Positions 51,565 through 63,450 of a stretch of DNA of 64,000 bases are shown one piece after another (the first letter of the stretch is position 1; the number at the start of each line of letters is the position of its first letter). The notes below the pieces were generated by a model, which searched no databases, had not been told where the DNA came from, and worked only from the letters and a program-made list of their open reading frames with translations. The DNA comes from Pilaira anomala. Lineage: Eukaryota > Mucoromycota > Mucoromycetes > Mucorales > Mucoraceae. The position numbers were made by a program, and so were the translations under genes. The stretch covers positions 1 to 64,000 of the forward strand of contig JAIXMQ010000065.1 of the NCBI GenBank assembly GCA_025716855.1, in the 5' to 3' direction.

Positions 51565-53980
51565 ACAACAAGAGACTAATACCGTATAAAAAAAAAAGCA
51601 TGATAGTAAATATCTTACTCAAAGACTTTCCGTATCACCCGCAGCACATCATTTAGCCGGTGAATCATTATCTCAAGTAATTGACTCTATTCCGGAATCA
51701 TCTGTACCACCTACGACATATACTGCTCCAACCGTTGCTGTCGATCCAAAATCAAAAGCTCAAGTCAAAGGTAAGTTATTGAACTTTCTCTCTCTTTTAA
51801 AAAAAATGAGTAACTAACCAACAAAAAAATATATCTTAGAAAATGTGATTACATCTGAATTACGTGAACTTTATGGGGCACTTCAAAAATGTCTCGACTT
51901 GAGAGAGAAATATTTAGAACTCTCATGTCAACGATTAAGTGACGATCCACGTAACAGCAATCAATGGGAGATCTACCCAGCACCTCCACCCAAGTCCTGG
52001 CCTTTACCTTCACCTGAAGAACTCGAACGTCGCAAACAGAAAGAAAAGGCACGTGAAGCCGATCCTGTTGCAGCCGTCGGATCCGATTTCGATTTCGAGC
52101 AATGTACCATTCCTGAACCCCATGTCTATCAATACAGTTTAGGTCCTGACGGTCATTACCAAGTCTTTAAGAACGAATTAGACCAAACTGCTCAAGAACC
52201 ATTTCATACCTTCCCTAGCCCCAAACAATTCTATGAAGACATGGATTATATCTTGAGCGTGATCAGTGATGGTCCTGCTAAAAGTTTTGCCTTCAGACGT
52301 CTTCGTTATTTGGATAGTAAATGGCAAATGTATATTCTCTTGAACGAGTTTCAAGAATTAGCCGATTCAAAACGTACTCCGCATCGTGATTTTTATAATG
52401 TGAGAAAAGTAGATACTCACGTACATCATTCGAGTTGTATGAACCAAAAGCATTTGTTACGTTTCATCAAGTCCAAGATGAAGCGGTCTCAAGATGATGA
52501 GGTGATTTATCGTGATGGTCATTATTTGACTTTGAAGGGTGTATTCGAAAGTTTGAACCTTACGGCTTATGACCTCAGTATCGATACGTTGGATATGCAC
52601 GCCCATAAGGATTCTTTCCATCGATTCGATAAATTTAACTTGAAATATAACCCAATTGGTGAAAGTAGATTAAGAGAGATCTTTATGAAGACAGATAATT
52701 ATATTCAAGGTAGATACTTGGCTGAAATCACCAAGGAAGTCGTGTCCGATTTGGAATCTTCAAAGTATCAACAGGTAGAGTACCGGGTTTCGATCTATGG
52801 TAGATCCATTGACGAATGGGATAAATTAGCGAAATGGGTCGTCAACAACAAATTGTTCTCCCCTAATTTACGTTGGTTGATTCAAATCCCTCGTCTCTAT
52901 AATATCTACAAGGCATCCAATAACGTGCAAAGCTTCCAAGATATCATTGTCAATGTCTTTCAACCTCTTTTTGAAGTCACCAAGGATCCCTCAAGTCATC
53001 CTGAATTACATGTCTTCCTTCAACGTGTGATCGGGTTTGATACCGTAGATGATGAATCCAAGCCTGAGAAACCTGTCTTCAAGGACTTCCCCTTACCTAA
53101 AGATTGGACCTCCGACGTAAACCCACCTTACAGCTACTACTTGTACTACATGTACGCTAACTGTGCCGCCTTGAATAAATGGCGTCAGATCCGTGGATTC
53201 ACTACGTTTGTGTTAAGACCCCATTGTGGTGAAGCAGGTGATACAGATCATTTAACTGCTGCATTTTTGACCTCGTACGGTATCAGTCACGGCATCTTGC
53301 TTCGTAAAGTGCCTGCTTTACAATACCTTTATTACCTTGCTCAAGTTGGTATTGCAATGTCCCCACTTTCCAACAACGCCTTATTCTTGACGTATGAACG
53401 TAATCCGCTCCCTCAATTCTTCCAACGTGGACTCAATATCTCTCTTTCGACCGATGATCCTTTACAGTTCCATTTCACCAAGGAACCGTTGATTGAAGAG
53501 TACAGTGTCGCAGCACAAATTTGGAAATTGTCTGCGACGGATATGTGTGAATTAGCACGTAATTCGGTGATTCAGTCAGGTTGGGAAAATAAGATCAAGA
53601 GTCATTGGATCGGTCAAGGTTGGTATAAGCCGGGCGTGGAAGGAAATGATATGCAAAAGACCAATGTGCCTAATATTCGTGTTGCGTTCCGTCATGAAAC
53701 CTTGAAGGAAGAGTTGGATGCACTTCGTCGGTATGCTCCTAATAAAGGGAACTCGGAATTGAATGAAGAGGCAATGACCAAGCATGATTTTGTAGGTGTG
53801 GCTGGGTTAGCTGAGTCCTCTGCTATTCAACAACATTTGATGAGTCGTGATCTTAAGGAGAGTGAGAAGGAAGAACAAGAGGAAGATGATGATGAGAATT
53901 GGATTGGAAGTGAAATGAGTACTTTTCCTGGTGCCTCTATGGTAGCTGAACGTGCCAAGTTAAGATCATCAAACCATTAA
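51419..53980 (+). CDS. AMD1: AMP deaminase
   Basis: Converts AMP to IMP and ammonia in the purine nucleotide cycle; cytosolic, zinc-dependent. Three exons (51419-51526, 51599-51770, 51840-53980) give 2421 nt, 806 aa. The variable N terminus is ~1-170. The catalytic TIM barrel shows KVDTHVHHSSCMNQKHLL (metal His pair), LRPHCGEAGDTDHL, AMSPLSNNALF, and the signature SLSTDDPLQFHFTKEPLIEE with the metal-binding Asp. The C terminus is acidic (KEEQEEDDDENWIGSE). Codon use here is visibly more GC-rich (CGT, ACC, AAG) than in neighbours, as expected for a strongly expressed housekeeping gene. The length is normal for the fungal enzyme. Confidence 0.96.
51533..51558. repeat. (AC)13 microsatellite in AMD1 intron 1
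   Basis: Twenty-six bases of alternating A and C start a few bases after the GTAAGT-like donor of intron 1 of AMD1. Likely length-polymorphic. Confidence 0.9.
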
Positions 53981-54400
53981 AACAAAAAAGGGCGGCGTTC
54001 TTGTCTTTTTTTATATATATATACATGTTTACATACTGGATTTTCCACTGTTTTTGGGATTTTATTTGAAAGTTTTTAGAATTAAATTAGAAAAAGTTGC
54101 TCGAACGAAATGAATTATTTTTTTGAGTTTTTTTTTTTTTTATTTATCTTTAAAGTGATCAATTGTATAAATATACATAGCATTTGTTCTTTAGTCAAGG
54201 AGGGAAGGAAAAGAGAAACGGGTGTATTATCTATTCAATGTTAGCGTATCATTTCCATGTTAGATGTTATTTCAGGAATTCAATTAATCAATTACTTCAT
54301 CTAAAAAAATAAAAACCCTTTTTTTTTTTTATTTTGTCTGCCTATTTTTTTTCTTCTACATACAAAAAAAAAAAAAAAAAAAACTTTACAATAAACTGAA
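53981..54400. other. AMD1 3' flank and a promoter-like leader
   Basis: AT-rich 3' flank of AMD1, then T-rich and A20 runs at about 54341-54383 of the sort that precede other start codons here (for example AMD1), directly before the orphan exon at 54401. Confidence 0.45.
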
Positions 54401-54445
54401 ATGTCTTCCTCTAAGGAAGAAAGTGACAAGATAGAAACCCGGAAT
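54401..54445 (+). other. Orphan first exon (15 codons) with donor site
   Basis: An ATG opens MSSSKEESDKIETRN and stops at a perfect GTAAGT donor at 54446. The upstream context resembles the leaders of the real genes. No continuing exon is found downstream: within 150 bp the + strand runs into the 3' end of the DUF2235 gene on the other strand. It looks like the remains of a gene cut off by rearrangement, though chance cannot be excluded. Confidence 0.35.
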
Positions 54446-54489
54446 GTAAGTGTAATACAAATACGACTTTAGTTTTGTATTTGACAGTT

Positions 54490-54556
54490 TTTATTTTTTT
54501 TATTTTTTTTATTTTTTTTATTTTTTTTATTTTTTTATTTTTATTTATTTATTTCT
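54490..54556. repeat. Tandem (ATTTTTTT)n repeat
   Basis: Seven or so copies of an A-plus-seven/eight-T unit in tandem, decaying to ATTT at the right end. It separates the orphan exon from the DUF2235 gene. Confidence 0.85.
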
Positions 54557-54592
54557 TTTGGATGAGGAGGGGTGGGATTTAGGATCAGAGAC

Positions 54593-55881
54593 CTATGCAT
54601 TAACGGCTGAAGCAAGAGGTCTATTTATTAACGTATTTGATTTATACAATCGTATCTCGTCGGGAGTAATGGCCCTAAGAGTTCTACCATGGTAGCACTG
54701 TTCAGTAGTATTACATTCATCTACATCACCACCTTCTGGAATAACCCTATCTTCTCGAGGCACAAGTGTATAAATATTCCGGTAGTTATCATGAGGCACA
54801 ATGAAATCAGCTTCAGCACAGCCCGTGATGCAATCTGGTTTAAATTGTAAATCATTTTCAGCGGCCCTTAACATCATCCAGTTCAAAGTACGGCACGAAA
54901 TCAAATTTTTGGCTTGTGAGTTTTCTTTCTGTCCTCCGACGTCTCCATGCATACCAGGAAACCAAACTTGCTCTAACGTTTGCTCGATATTAGGATGCTC
55001 AAGAGTAGACAGTTGCATTAAGGTAGGTTGGAACCATTTGCGTTGATCATGAATTGAAAGAACGTGGTAGGCATGCTTGACTAAAGAAGACAATTGTGTA
55101 TCGTGAAAGTCATGTAGATCTAAGAACATACTGTACCCTACAAGTATAAGAAAAGATGTTACAATAATGTAAAGAAAGTCAATATTGGTAGGTTCCGCTT
55201 ACAAAAAGATCCTAGAAAAGGTACTTTAGGCACACCAAGTGAGCCAACTGTGTCGAAACAACCTAAAAAATGAATTGATGGACACTTACAGTCATTATCT
55301 TCAAAGAATTTAGTTGAAAGAGGATAATGAGGGCTAGTATCTTTATTGCGATTACGATAATGTTCGTATGCCTCATCAATTTTATTCATATTCTCAGGAG
55401 GTAGTAGGCCTACATTGTTAATCATGCCTATTATGCTTCTGGCAGCGTAAGCTAATACATTAAGATTAGTAAATTTAAATCTGTTAAAAAACAGTTACTG
55501 TTACCTCCACGACTAAAGCCAATCAAATAAATTTTGTCTTTATTGTCTCGATAATTGGTAGATATATATTCGTATGCATCTTTAATTTGTTTGGTGATGC
55601 CATACCCACACATACCACCACGAAGACGATTGTACCATTCTGTTCCTACGCCTGGAAAATATCTCTTTAAATTTTTATACCCTTTATCGCCAATTTCATT
55701 ATTATCTAGACAATTATTATAGAATTTATAAACATTTGTTTCTTCTGGATAAAGATTTGGTATTGCATTAACTAGATCAGCCATGTATACATATATATCA
55801 ATCATTTAACAAACCTGCTGGCGAGTCCCAGGTTCCATCCAAACAAACGATGATTCGGCGGGGATTTGTATCAAGTATCAT
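54593..55881 (-). CDS. DUF2235 (Tle1-like) alpha/beta-hydrolase
   Basis: Four exons (55881-55815, 55771-55505, 55451-55203, 55137-54593) give 1128 nt, 375 aa. The N terminus RRIIVCLDGTWDSPA is the DUF2235 start, followed by EETNVYKFYN. The nucleophile elbow GFSRGAYAARS is split by intron 2. LGCFDTVGSLGVP carries the probable catalytic Asp, and the VWFPGMHGDVGGQ segment the catalytic His. The family includes bacterial type VI phospholipase effectors (Tle1) and many fungal proteins of unknown role. Intron 1 is only 43 nt. Lipid substrate and location are unknown; there is no signal peptide or membrane segment. Confidence 0.87.
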
Positions 55882-57219
55882 TTTTTTTATGTAAGTTAAC
55901 ACATTTTCTCATCAGCAGAAGCTCATATATTTTATATACTTGATATTCTTATTTGCAGGATTATTTTGAAACCTCGTGATTGTTTAAGTAGACATATTGA
56001 GAACGTCCAGACTGATCTATTTTTCCTGATAAAGCATAGACAAACATCACCATATAAGTATTGCTGTCAATACTGACTTCAAAAAATCAATTGTAAAACA
56101 TAAATCATAAAAATTAAATGTCTGCATGAACACGAATAAAAAATTAACTTCAATCAATTTAAAACTTTATGAAAAAGTCTCAAGCTTTTGTGCTATCTGA
56201 CTTATATGTTTTAAAAGGCGTAAGAATATATCGAAACAAGTTATCTTTTGGTAGTAGTAGGCATATAATAGCTTCGTTGTAATTGAATCTGAATGAGTTG
56301 AAATAACTAATAATCGCTTCTTCTATAAATGCAGTAAATCTTTTTTTATTTCGAGATCCAATACATGCAAGCATTACTGCGAATGCAATTTTTCTTTGGA
56401 TTAAATTTACGGACCACATAATATATTTTATCAAATCTTTTAGATGATTTCAGATTCCAAAAAAGCAATCAATGATTTGGCTAGGTTTACTATGTACTAG
56501 ATGTCTTTTTTTTAGAAGAGGAGTAACATTCTATGCATATCATTTTTCTTTAAATTTTTGGATAGTTAAAATGTGTAGTTACTTATTGACATAAAAAGAA
56601 AGAAAAGGTATATCACCGCATATTCCGTTAAGTGATGGCGTGCTCGCATAATAGTAATAATAATAATAAAATACAGGGCTGTTTTGAAGCAAGGTTTCTT
56701 CCATTAATAATTTACCCCTATATTTAAAAATATAATTAAAATTCACCTAGTTTTAAAGCTATTATATTATATCATGACCAGATTGTAAAATTACCGATGT
56801 TTTAACTGATACAAGTAGTTTCTTCCAAGATAGCTGAAGTTAATTACATTAATGGAAAAACCTCACTCATTTCTGAGGAAAACGCCTATTGCGTTCACTT
56901 TTTTGATGAGTTATTAAAAATAAAATTGCACAAGTCAAGGCATATAATTTTTAAATAATTTACCATTTAATAAGTAGTAGTCGTTATCAACTTTAGGGAA
57001 TTAACTTTAGCATTTCCGCCATAATCATCTTCAAATTAACAAAGCAATAAGTGCTTCTTAATTTTAATATAATCTATACAAATTGTATCAGTACACAAAA
57101 AAAAAAACGTTTTTAATTTTCGCCATGAGTATTTCGTTAACAATCACAGAAAGAGTAGAAAAAGAGCAAAATAAGAAGACACGCGAAACAAATTAAAACT
57201 TTCTATTTATTTTCAGAAG
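55882..57219. other. AT-rich, no supported gene
   Basis: Begins with the DUF2235 promoter. An 84-codon frame on - at 56180-56434 has no recognisable domain. The rest is AT-rich and presumably old repeat sequence. Confidence 0.45.
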
Positions 57220-57229
57220 TAGGTATCCG

Positions 57230-57510
57230 ATTAAGGGCTGATTGTTATTGACATCTTGTTTTTTCACACGCCACATAAACAGGTTCTTTTTTTTTTTAGT
57301 TTCATTATAAATCACTTTTTTCTTTCTTTCACTTTATTCCTTATTTTTTGTATTTCGATATGAATCTTCTCTGTCGCTACCGTCTTAATCTCTTATTTGA
57401 AATATGTATAATGCATGTTGTCAGTGGTAAGTCATATAAAAAAGCTCTACTAATAACTTTATCAGAAAAGAAGTGCGTCATTGTTTAATATGTAAATTCC
57501 ACTAGCTATC
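57230..57510 (+). repeat. Dispersed repeat, copy 1 (diverged)
   Basis: This stretch resembles 60370-60660 in the same orientation. Shared landmarks in the same order include TTTTTTCxCACGCCA, TTATAAATxA, TCTTTCACTTT, TTAATCTCTT and CAGTGGTAAGTC, with small gaps between them. Overall identity looks moderate, so the copies are old. Confidence 0.5.
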
Positions 57511-57644
57511 CAAAAACTAGTCTCTAGTTATGACAGAAATAAGGACTATCTTATCAATAGACCTAGTCGTAATATCATGCGTATTAGGTGTGAAAAAAGA
57601 GTGAAAAAAGAGTGAAAAAAAAAGTATGGTGCTCAAATAAGGTA

Positions 57645-58240
57645 CAGTGCATCTATTCTTAAATCGAATTTTTTTAAAAAACGGACATTCCCAATTTTTG
57701 GGTTTAAACTCAGTTTTTATATAAAAAAGTTACTAATTTAGGAAGTTCTCACAGCTTTTGATAGTTTAAACCAATAAAAACACATTTAAATTTTTTGTTT
57801 GAACTCATATAATGTGAGTAAATATTTTTTTATTGAATCAAAAGAAGTTAATCATGTGATTTTAAGATTTGGAGAACTTCTTCAATTCCAGTTTTGTAGA
57901 TATCTATATCTGAATCCTCTTCCTGTAACATTTTAAAAATTGGTGTAACCACATACTGCAATATCATTTGCTGTTACAGCTCTGATTTGAATTTTGGCTC
58001 TCAAAATAGTCGGACATTTCCGAGTTGGCCCTGCTATTAAGTAGATATTTTATCAACTTATTTTGAAATTTTTTGTTATCAAAATTAAAATTCTGTTTTC
58101 ATACATCTCTTTAACAAGTTTAATTTAAAAGATCAATGTTCATTCTAAATGATTAAATTACTTTTTTGGTAGTAAATTTACAGTTTTATAAAAAAAAGTA
58201 GCTAGGGCTAAAAATTTTCGATTTAAGAATAGATGCACTG
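57645..58240. mobile_element. Tc1/mariner-type MITE, 596 bp, TA target duplication
   Basis: Both ends carry perfect 24-bp terminal inverted repeats beginning CAGTGCATCTATTCTTAAAT (57645-57668 and 58217-58240). TA dinucleotides flank both sides (57643-57644 and 58241-58242), the Tc1/mariner target-site hallmark. The element is too short for a full transposase. The interior has a short open frame on - (57931-57848, 27 codons, MLQEEDSDIDIYKTGIEEVL), perhaps a remnant. Perfect TIRs imply recent insertion compared with the neighbouring relics. Confidence 0.85.
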
Positions 58241-58242
58241 TA

Positions 58243-60267
58243 ACGTATATTTATCAGTTAGTCTGAAATAAATCGAGAGTAATTAAATTTAAAATATTTA
58301 CATTATTGATCAAGTAGATGTTTTTTATTAATATTTGTACAAATAAATGTATTGTAATACAATACTTTCTAGCTGGAAACACAAAAAAAAACATAAAATC
58401 ATGATACGCGTACTAAGGGAGAAAAGACAAGAGAAAGTTTAAAATGCTTGTGACTATAATCATGATTTGATCTCAAAGCTTTAATCTAAAAGAAAAAGAC
58501 ATGGTAATACTGATAATTATACATAGTAGTCATAACTAGAAATTTCAAACAAGTATAACGATACTCCTAAATAATGAATATCTACAATATGTTTATAGAT
58601 TTATTCCTTTAATGAATAAAATAAGATCTTATAGACATTCTATATAAAAAAAAGCAATACATATGTAATAATACGTTTGATAGTATTTTTTAAGAATTTA
58701 AATGTTTGTAGTTAATAAGAATATGTGAAAGAGAAATATACATCAATTTAGATAATAGGTTTCATTTCTGATAGTAGAGAGCAGCCCAATATGTACCTAT
58801 ATTATGTTTTAGTCTTCATTATTATTTTGTTTTATAAATATTTTAACTAGTTTGCACTTTATTTTGTATTTATAGTTTTTAATATCTTTATATATCTTAT
58901 AAATTATTGATCATGAGTGGGAGACTCTGACTGTGTTATCAATTTTTCGTTTATTAATCGAAATTATAGTATTGACAGTAGCAGTAGTTGAGGAGGGTTT
59001 TATATATATTTAAACGATACAAAAAAGAACAGACTACAATGAATGATTAATCACTAAATACAACACAAGGGCCTAGGCGACTGTAAAAGCTGCTTTGTGA
59101 CTATTTGAACTAGATTAATCTTCGAATGGATCAAATATATCTGTAGGAAAAATTCGATAAGAGGGTTTATTTAATAGTAAGATTAAGTCCTTTTAATACT
59201 AAAATAATGATATTAATATTTAATAAATTGAAATGAGAGGATGTTTGACATGTTTGTGTAAATATATATATATATATATATAAATAAAAAATAAGAATAA
59301 ACCACGGTAAAGTAAGATAATTAGATAAAGGTAAAATAAAAGCAGATAAGCAATAAAGTTGAATAAGATCTGAAAAACATATAGAAATAAATAACAGAAG
59401 GTGGCTAGACTAGGTGCAAAACAATAACAATTTCCTTTACACTACGACACAATCTTTATCCTCCCTCACTTCTCTTATCTTCATATTTTACATACTATAT
59501 ATTCTTAATCTTTTCAAGTTACATTCAGAATACCGATACAAAATTACACTAGAATTCCAGTTGACAAGTTTTATTCAGAAACAGTTACACCAAGTGACAG
59601 TTTAAAAAAATATATTTTAAAATATACAATTATCAATACAAAAAATGTTCGCAATTTAGGTAAATAAAATAAAAGGGGAGGGATGGGAGGGACAGTCAGA
59701 GTCTTCTCCTACTCCCAATAATGTAGTGAGTGTTTCATTTCGCTCACACCAATAACTCAATTTTTATTCGGGAAAATTCACATGCATTACGGATTGTATA
59801 TTCATATCTGTCACAATTCTGTAAGCGTGTAAACGGTGTTAAAGAAAATGAGACAGGCATTATCTGTAAAAATATCGCAAAAAAAAAAAAGAAATTTTCT
59901 ATCAAGAGTATCTAGAGAGTTTAAAATGGAATAAAGTTACATACTTAAGATAGGCTCTTTTTTTATTTATTTAGCAAATTGAGCTCTCTAAAACATGTAT
60001 CATTCACTTCATCTATTCCGTTCTACGTGTGTACCCTCTTTTTTTTTTTTTTTATATCTGTCAGTGCATATATACTTTTTTTTTGTAACTCAGTTTTTGT
60101 ATGTATTACAATCATGTGGACATGAAATATTATGAAATATTATATAATTTTTAAAAATAAAATAATGAAGCATTAAAGTCCAAACAATAATTGATGATTG
60201 TGTTTGGTACTCAGAAAGAAAACTGGAAAAATGACGAAGTTGGGGAAAAGAGTGGTAAAAAAAAGGT
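58243..60267. other. Very AT-rich spacer, no gene seen
   Basis: Two kilobases without a supported gene. Contains a (TA)n run near 59262-59282. Frames at 59414-59605 and 59730-59915 lack domains or splice context. Confidence 0.5.
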
Positions 60268-60784
60268 AGTAAAATCACGGATGACTTTTATCCGGATTTA
60301 TAAAAAGTATAACCAGGCACATTGTCACGTGAATAAAGTTTTTTATAACTTTTGCATGAAATACACCATTACATCACATGGCATACAGGCAGATTTTTTT
60401 TCTCATACGCCATGCAAACAAGTTTTTTTTATTATAAATAATCTTTTTTTTTATTTTGTTCTTTTCTTTCACTTTCTTCTTTTTACATATATTCCTTCCT
60501 TACCGCTCCATTTTTAATCTCTTCTTTCTTCACACTCCTTATCTAAAGAAGAGATTGTTCCAAGAAAAAAAAAACTGCGTAAAACATATTGTTACCAGTG
60601 GTAAGTCTAATAATTTTATCAAAAAATAAATGATTCATTTTGTCTAATAAATTTCAATAGAAAATAATCATTTTTTGTCCAAATTACAAGTGAAAAAAGA
60701 ACAAGTATTATACTAAAAAAAAAACTGGTAAGTATTTTGGTGGTTTAACGGCTAGTTGGATAAAATTTCATCCGTGATTTTACT
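60268..60784. mobile_element. Putative non-autonomous TIR element, ~517 bp
   Basis: A 17-bp perfect inverted repeat, AGTAAAATCACGGATGA at 60268-60284 and its complement at 60768-60784, bounds the segment. Imperfect pairing extends inward through TTTTATCC. The interior contains the second copy of the repeat seen at 57230-57510. I could not define a target-site duplication, so the exact ends and superfamily are uncertain. Confidence 0.55.
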
Positions 60785-60879
60785 TATTACTCTTTTACCC
60801 AGCACCAAAAGTGACGATTCATGAGTACTTTTTTTTTTGTATATGTTGTTGGGAACAGAGATAGACCGAAAGAGGACTA

Positions 60880-61325
60880 GTCTGTCAAAATGTTAGGAAG
60901 AGGAGCATGAGGAATATTTTTGGAAATAAAATACTCTTGACGCATTTGGAAGACTTTGGCTGTAGAGACCAAGATCACAAAACTGGAAAGAAAAGGAGTA
61001 TTGCTGAAAACGAAAGCCCAGTGACAACGCCATAGAGCTTCGAGTGTAGCAGCAACAATGAGAATGGACGAGAATTGAGGTAAATCGGGTGTACTAGTAG
61101 GAGTTCGCACAGCGTATATAGCGAGCTGGAGTTGACCCAGGGAGACACGAGGATCGGAAGGATTGATAAAAGTATGCCACATATATTGCTAGGTTTGTAG
61201 CTTAGCAGGACACAGAAAGATGAAGTGCAAAATTGATTCGACCGGTTCAGAGCATATGGGGCAGGCTGGTGATGGAAAGTGAACAAGAATCAAGTTATGT
61301 AAAAGAGGCTTGTGTGGGAATTTCT
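60880..61325 (-). pseudogene. LINE (non-LTR) retrotransposon C-terminal relic
   Basis: The minus strand encodes the end of a fungal LINE ORF2. HKKFPHKPLLHN is followed by a CCHC-type knuckle in CPICSEPVESILHFIFLCP, and after an in-frame TAG (near 61190) by YMWHTFINPSDPRVSLGQL and an ALWRCHWAFVF stretch. No upstream reverse-transcriptase core is present, so it is a 5'-truncated, dead copy, as is usual for LINE insertions. Confidence 0.7.
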
Positions 61326-61441
61326 TATGAACACATCCATTCTACCAAAAAAAAAAAAAAAAAAAAAATGTCGTCACTATCTTCATTTACGCATCTCCAT
61401 TGACTTTTTTTTATCACTCAACGTTCTTCTATTTTATCTTG

Positions 61442-62458
61442 ACACAATGGATAATACGTACAAACTGACGAATGAAAGGAACGACCCTTCCCTCAAAATA
61501 TTTCTCAGAAAATCCTATTAGTGATTGGTCTTTCGAAAAATATGAGACTTCAGTTAATAAAGACAAAACCAGACCAGTAAATGCGGCCAAAATCAAAAAT
61601 ACATATAAGTTTCTCTTGGAGAGAATGCAAGAATTAAGTGATGTGCCTGATTCTGTAAAGGCGGAAGTTTACCGTTTATCATTAGCATTAGAATCACCTA
61701 AAACAATGTCTGAAAACATCAATTTTAATATTACAGCAGATCTCTTCTAGCGTTCTTAATGCTTTGGGCTCAGGTACTTTTAATTCAAATCAACAACTGC
61801 AACCGACAGAAATCGTCCAGCAACAGAAAAAAGATATCGATCCTACATTAGAATTGGTGCATTCTGGTAATGAGGAGAGTGAGGAAGAGGATAAAATTCC
61901 CTCCAATTTATCCATCTACCACCATCCCTACCGTACTTGAATGATATTTACATATTTGATAGAGATTCTACATCATCTGTTAGCAAGTATTTCTCAACTA
62001 AAGTCCATACTATGCTCAAACCAACGTTGTCATTTGATACATATTTCCCTACAAGAGGACTGAATTGCTACGATTGGTGTATGGACATCGAAGTATCACC
62101 TCCCGCTGATTGGACCTCTTCATTGACATTGTGTGGTCAATTACTCGTAAAAGCGTGTGTCTCTAATAATCTTTTAGGCATGCACACCGCTCAGGTTCTG
62201 ACACAAATCCTCTCAGTTCTTATGAATAGACCACCTGATGACTCAAACGAAGACAGCTTCGTTCATTATTACCTTTCACCATTATTGTCATCTGTATTTG
62301 CTTCGAATCCTCTTTTGAAAATGAAATGGGCTAATGGACAGCTAATAAAAAACGATAACGCTTCATTCAAGCCGGACTTCTTAGTGTACAACATCTCTGG
62401 CAGTGTCAAATGTGTTATATTAATAACTGAATTGAAGCCTACTGAACAAAACTGTTGA
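61442..62458 (+). pseudogene. Broken gene of a Mucoromycota-type family with PD-(D/E)XK-like motif
   Basis: Coding text runs through three reading frames. It opens MDNTYKLTNERNDPS (61448), shifts to NPISDWSFEKYETSVNKD (to 61750), then to SSSVLNALGSGTFNSNQQ (to about 61939), then to LNDIYIFDRDSTSSV (to 62458). No introns explain the shifts. The last part has EDSFVHYYLSPLLSSVF, then KPDFLVYNISGS followed by VILITELKP, a D...ExK arrangement like the PD-(D/E)XK nuclease core. It stops soon after. I believe this is one of the large hypothetical families of Mucorales genomes, but that rests on memory of their style. Confidence 0.55.
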
Positions 62459-62975
62459 GGATACATAATCATAGGTACAGCTAAATAGATAGGTGATCAT
62501 TGTAGTTATTATATATGTATATATTATTTTATTTTATTATTATTAAAGCAAGATCATTGCTTAATGCTGGCATAGGCAGACCACATTACTTTTTCATAGA
62601 TCAATAACATATACGTTCATCTAAACTCTGCAAGTGTCAAAATAGTTATGCATGTTTGTGAGTTTGACTATTTGCACCATTTCTAAAGTGACATATAAAC
62701 AGGTTTTGCATAGTGTTTAAATTATTCTCTTTAGTGAGTTATTCAATTTGATAAAAGCAGAACAAAGGCTTAAAGTAAAGAGGATAATGATGATAAAGAT
62801 ATATTCCATGCATGTTTTACGCGACCAAGTATCAAATCGCTTTATTGAGAATTTTGAGAAATCCTTTTTTATTGAGTATTTAAATTTATCAAGTGCATAG
62901 CACTGTGTAGTACCAACAAGTCAAGCGTTTTTAGTACGACTAGTAACTAGATGTTAAAATCAGATTCCGTTTTCG

Positions 62976-63015
<40 letters not shown>

Positions 63016-63238
63016 CTTCCTGTATTCATGTCAAATAGTACTATATTCCAGATCTTGTATCCAAGCCTTTTCTTCTATGGTCAAACAAAAATGAAAGTAG
63101 ATTCGAATCTTTCTAGAATTTTGCATCAATTCCAACTTCTAAATTATCCAGTGTAACTTCTTTCAAACCTGCTGTTGAATCGGCAATGTATATAAAAAAA
63201 CAAATTCATATTAAAAACATACATTCACCTAACAGATG
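62459..63238. other. Spacer between two convergent relics
   Basis: AT-rich, with a (TA)n microsatellite at about 62980-63010. On the minus strand a short coding-like tail (GLKEVTLDNLEVGIDAKF near 63130-63185) may be a further exon of the relic at 63239-63822, but it soon hits a stop. Confidence 0.4.
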
Positions 63239-63412
63239 GGTCCAGGTTCATAATGATGGAATGAATCATAGTTTGACTGCTATCAGGCTTATGCTTGTTT
63301 TGGAAACCATCAACATACATAACAATGCAGATATCCTTATCACCGACAATTTTCTCTTCACGTAAATGCTTATAGTTCTCACCAGAGAAGATATCTGTGA
63401 AATTGAAATTTG

Positions 63413-63450
63413 TAAGATTCTAATAAGTTTATATTTCGTAAGACTTACTT
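63413..63450. repeat. 38-bp direct repeat, copy A
   Basis: TAAGATTCTAATAAGTTTAT... occurs here and again at 63962-63999 with two mismatches in 38. On the minus strand the repeat is a donor site followed by intron sequence of the broken relic. Confidence 0.85.

Noticed and set aside
56180..56434. 84-codon - frame upstream of DUF2235
   Set aside because: No domain and no splice connection with the DUF2235 gene.
60191..60517. 108-codon + frame
   Set aside because: It spans the TIR element and A/T runs with no protein-like conservation.
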